A DNA stretch of 9,785 bases, taken from NCBI GenBank assembly GCA_016712565.1, contig JADJQU010000027.1, positions 1-9,785 of the forward strand, in the 5' to 3' direction. The notes beneath the pieces are model-generated. The model saw only the letters and a list, made by a program, of their open reading frames with translations, did not search any database and was not told where the DNA came from. Position numbers and translations under genes: made by a program. Source of the DNA: Planctomycetota bacterium. Lineage in GTDB: Bacteria > Planctomycetota > UBA1135 > GCA-002686595. How positions within the stretch are numbered: position 1 is the first letter of the stretch; the number at the start of each line of letters is the position of its first letter. Positions 1-6,538 of this stretch are shown here, piece after piece.

Positions 1-1112
1 ACCGCCTCCTGGAACATCGTGTAGCAGTCGTCGTTATGGAAGCAGCCCCGGAGATGAGCCCGTACTGAGGTGTCATGGGGTTCGCGTCGTAGAAGGCCCA
101 GTCATGGTCCCAGGGCGAGATCTTCGCTCAGGCCGTCCTAGGGGTCGAAGTACACCGGTAGTTGTTGGTGTAGTTCGAGTAGCCGTCGTACTGACGACCC
201 AGAACTCCACCGCCATCATGCGGACGTGGTGCTCGAGATCCACCACCGCGCCCACCTCGCCCATGAAGTCGCCGGTCTCGGCGGCGGCGCGCAGCGCGTC
301 GGTCACGGCGTGAACGTCGACCATGGCGACGTCCACCCCCTCGTCCAGGACCATCATGTCCTGGGTGGAGGCGTTGAAGTCCAGGAGCTGGTAGGTGCTC
401 CAGTCGCCGCCAGCCAGTAGTCGCCGTCGTAGAGGTTGCCCGTCGGCTCGGCGAAGTGGCGCGCCAGGAAGCGGTCGTCCAGGGCCTCGACGTTCGAGTA
501 CAGCCCGTAGTCTTCGCCATTCACGGTCACCCAGAGGTAGCCCACGCGCGGCGCGGGCACGCCCATCGCCTCGTACACCTGAAACGCGATGTACTCGTGC
601 ATGAAGCTGTAGTCCTGGACCATGTTCTTGACGACCAGGCGCTCCAGCCCGCGCCACTTCTGCGTGTTGTCGTAGCGGTCGATGTCGATCTTGAAGCCGC
701 TCTTGCCCGAGAGCGCCCGGTAGGATCCGTACTTTCCGCCGATGCGGATCCCGACCTGATCCAGGGTCTCGCCGTCGATGGTGATGGAGGCCTCGACATA
801 GGTGTAGGGGTCGGCGTTCAGCGCGCGCACGGAGGCGTCGGGGAGCGTGATGTCCAAGGAGATCACGCGGTCGAGCGTGTACAGGTCGGCGCTCTCGGTG
901 CCGTCGTAGCCGGAGCCGCCGGTCCCGGGCACCGACTCGATCCCGTCCGCGGTGTCGGTGTCGGTGTCGGTGTCGCGGCTGGCCTTCGCCCTCGCCCTCC
1001 CCCGCCGGTCCCGGTGGCAGCGACCAGTCGTCGTCCAGCATGAGACGGCCTCGCCCTCCTCACAGGCGTTCAGCAGGAGCAGCGGCAGGAAGGCGCAGCG
1101 GGAGAAGGTCAT
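1..1112 (-). CDS. CotH kinase family lipoprotein, partial, frameshifted
   Basis: The gene runs off the left edge. It starts at ATG 1112, with GGAG five bases upstream. The N-terminus MTFSRCAFLPLLLLNAC reads as a lipoprotein signal peptide with a slightly unusual lipobox (LNAC), so the product is probably anchored in the membrane and exported. A Thr-Asp repeat linker (DTDTDTD) follows. The CotH domain then shows ISLDITLPD, a GIRIGGKYGS segment, SGKSGFKIDIDRYD, LVVKNMVQDYSFMHEYIAFQVYE, GVPAPRVGYLWVTVNGEDYGLYSNVE and GNLYDGDYWLA. After restoring frames, FWGRQYDGYSNYTNNYRVYFDP (about 140-200) and SPWDHDWAF (about 83-114) appear, matching the late W-DGYS-NNY and PWD-DW motifs of the family. CotH proteins are atypical kinases; Bacillus CotH phosphorylates spore-coat proteins. 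The target here is unknown. Frame changes occur near 410, 195, 153 and 130, and an in-frame TAG near 138 is probably also an error. It is the last visible gene of the minus-strand unit. Confidence 0.9.
951..974. repeat. Four perfect 6-bp tandem repeats (GGTGTC)
   Basis: Four perfect copies of GGTGTC lie inside the CotH-family gene. Read on the minus strand they encode alternating Asp and Thr, forming the linker between the lipoprotein signal and the CotH domain. Asp-Thr linkers of this kind are common in secreted proteins of myxobacteria. The copy number could vary by slippage. Confidence 0.85.
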
Positions 1113-1158
1113 GGGCGCTCCGGGTCGCTCCCTGTGATAGTCGCGCGGCCGCTTGCCC

Positions 1159-2072
1159 TCAACAGGCCGATAGGGCAGCGCGCTCCCCGCACCCAGGCGG
1201 AGACGGCCCGCGCCAGCCCCTCGCGCAGCGCGCCGGCAGGTCCACGTGCCAGCCCGCCGCGTGCGGGGTCAGCGTGAGGTTGGGGAGCGCGGCGGTCTGG
1301 CTCAGCCAGGGCAGGGCTCGGCGGGGAAGACGTCCAGGGCAGAGCGCCGAGCTGCCCCCGCGCGCAGGCGGGCCAGCGCCGCCTCGGTGTCTACGAGCGC
1401 CCCGCGCGCGGTGTTGACCAGACCAGCTCCGGCCGGGCCAGGGCGAGGGCGCGGGCCGGAGATCAGCCGCGGGTGCCCGATTCAAGTCACAGTGGAGCGT
1501 GAGCGCGTCGCAGCTCTGGAACATCGTCTCCAGATCGGCCGCCGCCACGCCGTCCGGCGCAGCCCGCCGGGTCGAGCCCCAGCACGTCCGCGCCGAGGGC
1601 CCTGGAGCGCTTGGGCCACCCGCGCCCCGATCACGCCCAGCCCGACCACGCCGACCCGCCGCCCCGCGACGCTGCGCAGCCCAAACGCCGGCAGCTCGCC
1701 GCGCGTCCAGCGCCCCTCGCGCGCCGCCGCCTGCAGCGGCCCCAGCCCGCGCAGCGCGCCCAGCATCATGGCCAGCGTCGTCTCCACCACCGCGTCGCGC
1801 CGCGCCTCGGGCAGGCGGGCGGCGGCGACACCCCGCGCGCGGAGCAGCTCCAGGTCCAGGTTGTCGTAGCCGCTCGTGGTGGTGATCACCAGCCGGGCCG
1901 AGGGCGCGCGGTCGAGGAGCGCGGCGTCTACCCGGGTCTTGCTGGTGACGCTGAGGATCTCGGCGTCCTGGTCGGGGGGTAACAGCTCCACCCAGGGTTG
2001 TAGCGCTGCGCGCTCCGCCAGGAGATCCTGGTCGCGCTCGTAGCTGCTTCGACCCCAACGCGACCAGCGCAC
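1159..2072 (-). CDS. D-isomer specific 2-hydroxyacid dehydrogenase, frameshifted
   Basis: An NAD(P)-dependent enzyme of the D-2-hydroxyacid dehydrogenase family, which interconverts 2-keto acids and D-2-hydroxy acids in the cytoplasm. The likely start is GTG at 2072, with GAGAGG five bases upstream. The substrate domain includes RLVITTTSGYDNLDLELLRARGV. The nucleotide-binding loop is GVVGLGVIGARVAQAL (about 1605-1660), a GxGxxG motif. Further on come DALTLHCDLNRATRG (about 1465-1510), LVNTARGALVD with the catalytic Arg (about 1395-1425), ALDVFPAEP with the catalytic Glu (about 1318-1345) and LTLTPHAAGW with the catalytic His (about 1250-1280). About 304 residues is normal for the family. Frames change at least four times, and an apparent TGA near 1310 lies just after FPAEP. 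The C-terminus is uncertain: the TGA at 1159 closes one frame, but another frame runs on to a TGA overlapping the CotH start (ATGA at 1109-1112). The exact substrate (glycerate, glyoxylate, lactate or phosphoglycerate) cannot be read from the sequence. Confidence 0.9.
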
Positions 2073-2077
2073 GGCGA

Positions 2078-2089
2078 CCTCTCGAGAGG
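2078..2089. repeat. 12-bp perfect palindrome over the dehydrogenase RBS
   Basis: CCTCTCGAGAGG is a perfect inverted repeat in the 19-base gap between the Uma2 gene and the dehydrogenase gene. Its minus-strand right half, GAGAGG, is the likely ribosome binding site for the GTG start at 2072, five bases away. With no loop it is more likely chance or a protein or restriction site than an RNA hairpin. Confidence 0.6.
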
Positions 2090-2091
2090 GT

Positions 2092-2750
2092 TCAGACCTC
2101 GACGCCCAGGGCCCGCAGCCTCTCCGCGAGGGCGTCGGCGCGTGCGCGCTCCTGCTCGGCGCGAGCGCGCTGCTCGGCCTCGGCGTTGGAGAGCTCGGTG
2201 AAGGTGCGGAAGCGGCCGCCGTCGGGCCGATAGACCACGGGCTCGTCGCCCTCGTAGGCGAAGCGGATCCCCAGCCGCGGGCTCACGAAGCCGTCCATCC
2301 CGAGGATCTCCACCAGGTCGGCGCCCACCCGGCGGTAGCCCAGCCAGACCTTCTGGTCGGGGTTCAGGATGTAGTACTCCTCGACGCCATACTTCTGATA
2401 GAAGAGGATCTTGTTCAGCATCTCCGGCAGCTTGTAGTCGAGTGGCGGCAACTCGAAGACCACCTGCGGGCCGATGTTCCCCTCCTCCCACTGCTTGTAG
2501 CTGGGGCGGTGGCCCGGGGCGCCCCAGCGCGACCATCACGTCGGGCGCCTGCACAGTCTGAGGCTCGCCGCGGACGGGGGTGTACCAGAACAGATCGCCG
2601 GCGACGAAGTCGGCGATCAAGTGTCGATCCCGCCCTTGGAGCGTGACGATCCACCGTACTGCAAGGTGTTCTCGGCCATCGGCGCCCGTCGGTCTCCGGA
2701 TAATCAATCCCGGCGGGACGCACGCTCTCGTGGCGCTGTGCGGCGAGCAT
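2092..2750 (-). CDS. Uma2 family (DUF820) putative endonuclease, frameshifted
   Basis: This is a member of the Uma2/DUF820 family, which has a PD-(D/E)XK nuclease-like fold and no well-established biological role. It starts at ATG 2750 behind a strong GAGGAGG six bases upstream. Restored order: GIDYPETDG then MAENTLQY (near 2660), WIVTLQGRDRHLIADFVAGD, LFWYTPVRGEPQTVQAPDVMVALGRPG with the core Asp (about 2510-2600), HRPSYKQWEEGNIGPQVVFE, then EMLNKILFYQKYGVEEYYILNPD with the conserved Lys, Tyr and GVEEYY (about 2350-2430), and finally an Ala/Arg/Glu-rich predicted coiled coil (about 2095-2195) that is common in the longer family members. The usual SPSN-like stretch after VFE reads LPPLDYKLPE here. 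Frame changes fall near 2665, 2650 and 2515. The total of about 220 residues is typical. It follows the DUF924 gene by 53 bases and probably belongs to the same transcript. Confidence 0.93.
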
Positions 2751-2756
2751 GGTGGA

Positions 2757-2763
2757 CCTCCTC
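2757..2763 (-). promoter_or_regulatory. Strong ribosome binding site for the Uma2 gene
   Basis: The minus strand reads GAGGAGG, then six bases, then ATG at 2750. This fixes the start of the Uma2 gene upstream of the GIDYPETDG segment and not at the internal Met of MAENTLQY. Confidence 0.8.
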
Positions 2764-2803
2764 GACGGGAACGTAACACAGGCCTGGGAAGGGCAGAAGC
2801 GGC

Positions 2804-3393
2804 TCAGCGCTGGCCGAAGGTCTCGGCGCCCTGGGCGAACCAGGCCTGCTCGTCTTCGGTGTCCGCGCGGCCCAGGGCCAGGTTGCGGCCCGGGAAGCGG
2901 CCGAAGCGACGGATCTGCTCGCGGTGCTTGTGGGCGAAGGGCGCCATCATGCGGACGGCGTGCGGGTCGTCCGGCGGCGCCTCGGCGGCGAGCGCCTCGA
3001 AGAGGGCGACGCTACGGTCTTTGGAGGTCCAGATCCTCAGCGTGCTCCAGCGGCAGAGGAAGGCGCGCAGAGAAGGGCTGAAATCCCGATCCTGGCCGCG
3101 CTCCAGCGCCGCGAGGGCGAGCGCGCGGGCGCGGGCGTCGTAGGCGGGGCGCGCGCCACCGGCCGCGGTAGAGGTTGCGGGGAGCTGGTCCAGGACGATC
3201 ACCGCCGCCAGCAGGCTGGCGTCACCCTCCCAGGACTCGACCGCGGCGTCGGGCAGCTCGGCGAAGCGCGCGCGGATCTCCTCGTCGAAGGCGGGACCTC
3301 CGCCGAACCAGCGCTGGCGCACGGCGGGGAGGGAGGGCGGAGGCCTGGGTCGGCGGAGCCAAACCAGAACTCCAGGATGGTCGTCGGGGTCAT
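2804..3393 (-). CDS. DUF924 family protein, frameshifted
   Basis: This is a helical DUF924 protein, a widespread family of unknown function. The start at ATG 3393 gives the family's typical opening MTPTTILEFWFGSADPG. The GAGG just upstream overlaps the stop of the cation transporter gene. The body shows RQRWFGGGPAFDEEIRARF, a short SWEGDASLLAAVIVLDQLP, then PAYDARARALALAALERGQD, RSVALFEALAA, and the signature FAHKHREQIRRFGRFPGRN followed by LALGR-DTEDEQAWF (about 2835-2945). Just after LDQLP the read frame gives ATSTAAGG, whereas adding one C to the CCCC run near 3180 gives the expected PRNLYRG. A second compensating indel lies shortly after, and another near 3325. About 197 residues, a little longer than the family core. 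The seven-base gap to the cation transporter suggests co-translation, but says nothing reliable about function. Confidence 0.93.
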
Positions 3394-3400
3394 GTTCGCC

Positions 3401-4053
3401 TCAAGAGCAGCCGCAGCCGCCGGAGAAATCGGGCGCTCGCCGCCGCTCGGCGTCCAGCCCCTCGCGCCCGATGAAGAGGGCCAGCACGAGCGCCGCGCCC
3501 GCGTCCGCCCACCACAGCGCAGGCGCCAGCGCGTAGATGGCGCTCCCGCCAGCAGCACGCCGGAGAGCTGGATGCAGGCGCGCGAGCAGGCCGCGTCCAG
3601 GGCCAGCGCCTTGCTGCTCAGCGCCGTGGCCGCGCCTTGGCCCGCCAGAGGAAGAACATGAAGCTCAGGCTGAGCAGGCTGATGATCACGCCGGGCAGCG
3701 TGCTGTCCGGGTGGCCGCCCGAGGCGATCTTGCAGGGCCGCGCCGCCCGCCGTGCCCAGCGCCAGGAGGAGGAAGAGCGCGCCGATCCAGCGGGTGGCGC
3801 GCCGCTCGCGCTCGCGGGCGGTGGTCGCGCAGCCGGGCGCGCGGGTGAGCTTCAACGGACGACCGCCGCGGAGCCGACCTCACCCAGCCATGTCGACGCC
3901 GAAGCCCAGCAATGCGACGGAGCCCTCAGGAGATCCCGAAGCCCATCGAGACGACGCCTTCCAGCGCGTTGTAGCCTATGGTCGCGACGGCGAGCCAGCG
4001 GGCGCGGCGCTCCAGTCGATGGCGGCGGGCAGGGGCTGGGCGGCGCTCTTCAT
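3401..4053 (-). CDS. Compact CDF-like cation transporter, frameshifted
   Basis: This is an inner-membrane cation transporter related to the cation diffusion facilitators but without their cytoplasmic C-terminal domain. ATG 4053 follows GGAGGAGG by six bases. The restored protein has about six membrane segments: RWLAVATIGYNALEGVVSMG, then GSVALLGFGVD followed by EVGSAAVVR, RWIGALFLLLALG, LPGVIISLLSLSFMFFLWRAK, LDAACSRACIQLSGVLLAG, and LWWADAGAALVLALFIGREGL. It ends in GGCGCS. The acidic residues in TM2 and the Asp with nearby Cys in TM5 sit where CDF proteins have their metal site, but TM5 lacks the usual HxxxD. Actinobacterial and proteobacterial proteins annotated simply as 'cation transporter' share this layout, including the TM5 Cys and the Cys-rich tail. 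About 218 residues. Frame changes occur near 4010, 3945, 3890, 3735, 3640 and 3560. The transported metal is unknown. Confidence 0.85.
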
Positions 4054-4059
4054 GGGCGT

Positions 4060-4067
4060 CCTCCTCC
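4060..4067 (-). promoter_or_regulatory. Strong ribosome binding site for the cation transporter
   Basis: The minus strand reads GGAGGAGG, six bases before ATG 4053. It supports this start even though the coding frame shifts soon after. Confidence 0.8.
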
Positions 4068-4070
4068 GGT

Positions 4071-4092
4071 CTCAGGATAGCCTCAGGATAGC
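4071..4092. repeat. 11-bp perfect tandem duplication at the sirtuin stop
   Basis: CTCAGGATAGC occurs twice without a break. On the minus strand each copy contains TGA. The upstream copy supplies the sirtuin stop at 4083-4085, and the second fills most of the 29-base gap before the cation transporter RBS. It looks like a short tandem duplication, or possibly an assembly artefact. Confidence 0.85.
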
Positions 4093-4910
4093 CTGCCGCG
4101 AGCCTGGGTGGCGTGCGGGGTCAACGCTGCCGCGAGGGCAGGCAGGGCCGCGGCGAGGGGCGCCGAGCCGAGCCAGGCGGCGTGGGCGTCACCGCGGGTC
4201 GGGCCCTGGTTGAGGATCAGCACCGGGACACCGCGCTCCGCTGCGCGCCGCACGAAGCGGTAGCCGGAGAAGACCGTGAGCGAGGAGCCCAGGACCAGGA
4301 GGCGCTCGCCCGCGTCGAAGAGCTCCCAGGCGCGCTGCAGGCGGGCCGCGGGGACGTTGTCGCCAAAGAAGACCACATCGGGCTTGAGCACGCCGCCGCA
4401 GCGCTGGCAGGGCGGGACCCGGAAATCCAGCGCGGGGCTCAGCTCGGCGTCGCCATCGGGCGCTTCTTCGACCGTTATCTCCGAGCAGCCCGGGTTTAGA
4501 TACTCAACATCCCGCCCGGTGAGCGCTCCGCAGCCCAGGCAGACCACCTGCGCCAGCGCCCGTGCAGCTCGACCACCCGCTGGGAGCCCGCCGCCGTGTG
4601 CGCCCGTCCACGTTCTGGGTGATGAGCCCGGCCAGCGCGCCGGCCGCCCCGAGCTGGGCGAGCGCGTGATGGCCCGCGTTGGGGCGCGCCTGGCGGAACC
4701 GTGGACCCCACGGCGCTGCGCGCCCACCGCGCCCGCGCCGCCTCGGAGCTGAGGAACTCCCGGTGCTGGATGGGCCGGCGCTGAGGTCGCCCGGGGCTTC
4801 GGTAGTCGGGGATGCCCGACTCGGTGGAGCAACCCGCCCCGGTCAGCGCGATCACGCGTCGGCCCCGCAGCAGGTGCACAGCCTCGTCGAGGCGCGTCAG
4901 GGAGCAGCAT
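4083..4910 (-). CDS. Sir2 family NAD-dependent protein deacylase, SIRT4-like, frameshifted
   Basis: A sirtuin that uses NAD+ to remove acyl groups from protein lysines (family knowledge). The SIRT4-like class may also act on acyl groups other than acetyl. Motifs in order: LDEAVHLLRGRRVIALTGAG, CSTESGIPDYR (about 4800-4850), ITQNVDG (about 4607-4627) followed by HTAAGSQRVVELHG with the catalytic His, a zinc site of two Cys pairs (CLGC near 4535, CQRC near 4400), LKPDVVFFGDNVP and GSSLTVFSGYRFVRRAAERG, ending near LLRP-free LTPHATQARGRLS. The pattern PDVVFFGDNVP with the closely spaced Cys pairs is typical of class II bacterial sirtuins. A single missing T near 4606 breaks GLHTAAG; other shifts lie near 4900, 4795, 4700 and 4545. 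The start at ATG 4910 is tentative, with no clear RBS, but about 276 residues is right for the family. It begins nine bases after the preceding membrane protein. Confidence 0.95.
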   Translation of the reverse strand: MLLPDAPRRGCAPAAGPTRDRADRGGLLHRVGHPRLPKPRATSAPAHPAPGVPQLRGGAGAVGAQRRGVHGSARRAPTRAITRSPSSGRPARWPGSSPRTWTGAHGGGLPAGGRAARALAQVVCLGCGALTGRDVEYLNPGCSEITVEEAPDGDAELSPALDFRVPPCQRCGGVLKPDVVFFGDNVPAARLQRAWELFDAGERLLVLGSSLTVFSGYRFVRRAAERGVPVLILNQGPTRGDAHAAWLGSAPLAAALPALAAALTPHATQARGRLS

Positions 4911-4919
4911 GGGGAGGAG

Positions 4920-6482
4920 CTATCGTAGCGGGCGCGGTTGGAGGAGGGGCGGCCGCCAGATCCCGGCCGCGCCGTCCTCCCCGCGCAGGTCCGGCGGTCC
5001 CAGGGCCGCCTCCACCGCCGCGACATAGGGCGCCTCCACCAGCAGCACCGCCACGCCCGGCAGGAGAGCGTACGGGAGGACCGCGTCGGCCTCGAAGGCG
5101 AGCCCGGCCAGCCAGCGTCCCGAGGCGGTGCGCTCCAGCGTGGCCGGGCAGGCCGGGGCGGTTCGGCGAGCGCAGCAGCGGGCGGCCGTGGGCGCGCTGA
5201 TCGAAGAGGGCGCGCTGAGGGTGGACCCCGGACCCATCACGGGTACAACCAGGAGTGGACCTGGGCGAAGCGCGTCCAGCCGCGTCGCCACGTCGGGAGG
5301 CCGCGCGTCCGCCACCGCAGCGGCAGCGAGAGGGGCTGAGCAGGAGCAGGTCCAGCGCGACCAGGGCCGCCAGCGCCGGTCGGTAGGGCCCCAGCCGCGG
5401 GCCGAGACGCGCCGCCCCCCGCGCCGCCAGCACGGAGAGGGCCACGGCGCCCAGCAGCAGGAGCCGCCCGTGGTGGTTGAGCAGCTCCCCGCCGGGCAGG
5501 AGGTGCAGGGCCGCGGCGAAGGGGTTGTCCAGCCCGAGCGGCTGACCCAGCGCCAGCGAGCCGCGCCCCGGCGCCACCAGCGCCGCCCCCACCAGCACCG
5601 GCCACCAGCGCGAGCGCCCGGCGAAGAGGGCGAGCCCGAGGGCCGCCAGCCCGAGGTAGCCGGACCAGGCGCACCAGCGCCCCCGCCGGATCCTGCGGCC
5701 CCGGCGCCAGCAGCGAGACCGGATCCACCCCGCGCCAGTTCAGCCGCCACAGCGGCTCGTAGAGCTCGGGCGGCCTCGGCCCGGTGCCCGCTCCCCAGCA
5801 GGCGCGCGCCTGGCTGAGCGCGACCGGCAGGGCGACCAGGACGGCGACGCCGCCGCCCGCCAGCACGCTCCGCCAGCGGGCGCGCTCTTGAAGAATCGCC
5901 GCTGCGCCGAAGCCCAGCGCCACCAGCGCCGCGCACCAGGCCAGCACCAGCCCGCAGGCCGCCAGCAGCCCCAGGCAGAGCCCGCCCAGCGCGCCGCGCC
6001 GCGGATCGCGGTCTCCCGTCAGCCCGAGCCCCAGCGCCGCCAGCCCCAGCGCTCCGTCCTCGGTGAGCCCGCTGGACAGGCTCCCCGCCAGGCTGGGCGG
6101 GCGCCAGGGCCAGGGCCAGCCCACCCACCAGCGGATCGCCGCCCTCGCGCCGGGCCAGGACCGCGCCGCCCAGGAAGGCCAGTCCGACGCTGGCGAGGAT
6201 CCACAGGTTATCCCCGCCACCGCCCCGAGGATCCGCCCGGCGATGGCGGCGAGCGCGGTGGGCAGCGGGTCGATCACCGGCCAGACCGCCGCGCCCAGCG
6301 CGGATCCGTCCCGCCCGGCCAGTCGGGCAGCGCGTCCGTGCACCAGCCCTGAACCCAGGCGTGGCCGTAGACCTCGCCGCCCGCGTAGCCCAGCAGCCCC
6401 GGCTGCCCGAGCAGCGCGCCCCGCCAGCGCCATGAGGCGTGAGCGCGCCGATCAGCAGGAGGCGGCGATCCGAGGAGGGCAT
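4920..6482 (-). CDS. Polytopic membrane protein, GT-C glycosyltransferase-like, frameshifted
   Basis: I do not recognise a named family. It is a large protein of about 520 residues with many hydrophobic segments. Restored order: MPSSDRRLLLIGALTPHG, GEVYGHAWVQGWCTDALPDWP, GAAVWPVIDPLPTALAAIAGR (about 6240-6290), DNLWILASVGLAFLGGAV, LSSGLTEDGALGLAALGLG (about 6020-6080), a run of further membrane helices, YEPLWRLNWRGVDPVSLLAPG, GLDNPFAAALHLLPGGELLNHHGRLLLLG (split, about 5450-5535), and after the last helix a soluble tail with LFDQRAHGRPLLRSPNRPG (about 5150-5208). The late QxxHG(K/R) motif after the helices recalls uncharacterised multi-pass glycosyltransferase-like proteins. It would be the first gene of the minus-strand unit and is divergent from a likely paralogue. 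No Shine-Dalgarno is visible before ATG 6482. Substrate unknown; transfer from a lipid-linked sugar is only a guess. Confidence 0.72.
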   Translation of the reverse strand: MPSSDRRLLLIGALTPHGAGGARCSGSRGCWATRAARSTATPGFRAGARTRCPTGRAGRIRAGRGGLAGDRPAAHRARRHRRADPRGGGGDNLWILASVGLAFLGGAVLARREGGDPLVGGLALALAPAQPGGEPVQRAHRGRSAGAGGAGARADGRPRSAARRAGRALPGAAGGLRAGAGLVRGAGGAGLRRSGDSSRARPLAERAGGRRRRRPGRPAGRAQPGARLLGSGHRAEAARALRAAVAAELARGGSGLAAGAGAAGSGGGAGAPGPATSGWRPSGSPSSPGARAGGRCWWGRRWWRRGAARWRWVSRSGWTTPSPRPCTSCPAGSCSTTTGGSCCWAPWPSPCWRRGGRRVSARGWGPTDRRWRPWSRWTCSCSAPLAAAAVADARPPDVATRLDALRPGPLLVVPVMGPGSTLSAPSSISAPTAARCCARRTAPACPATLERTASGRWLAGLAFEADAVLPYALLPGVAVLLVEAPYVAAVEAALGPPDLRGEDGAAGIWRPPLLQPRPLR

Positions 6483-6538
6483 GGGCCCGGTGTAGCCCGC
6501 GGGCGCGAGGCTCGCCGCCTGCGCTATGCTTGCCGGCG
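6483..6538. promoter_or_regulatory. Divergent intergenic region, possible shared promoter
   Basis: Only about 56 bases separate the two divergent membrane-protein genes, so both promoters must lie here or inside the coding ends. The plus strand has TATGCT at 6525-6530, a weak match to a -10 box that would place a transcript start almost on the ATG at 6539. No Shine-Dalgarno precedes either start, which would fit leaderless transcripts. No good -35 box is visible. This is weak evidence. Confidence 0.3.

Noticed and set aside
951..974. A CRISPR-like or regulatory repeat.
   Set aside because: The units are six bases long, have no spacers, and lie in a coding region where they encode an Asp-Thr linker.
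456..1043. A 195-residue open frame on the plus strand.
   Set aside because: It lies opposite the CotH domain, whose motifs are clear on the minus strand. Its own product is low-complexity and has no recognisable motif.
2092..2750. The Uma2 protein as an IS-derived or toxin component.
   Set aside because: No inverted repeats, transposase or antitoxin-like gene flanks it. It has its own strong RBS and sits within an ordinary run of genes.
2760..2804. A terminator between the DUF924 and Uma2 genes.
   Set aside because: The 53-base gap has no stable hairpin followed by a T run on the minus strand, so there is no reason to split the transcription unit here.
4083..4910. The sirtuin as part of an anti-phage defence system (Thoeris or other SIR2-effector systems).
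   Set aside because: The protein is a normal single-domain class II deacylase with zinc cysteines. No TIR, SLOG, Argonaute, HerA or other partner gene is nearby.
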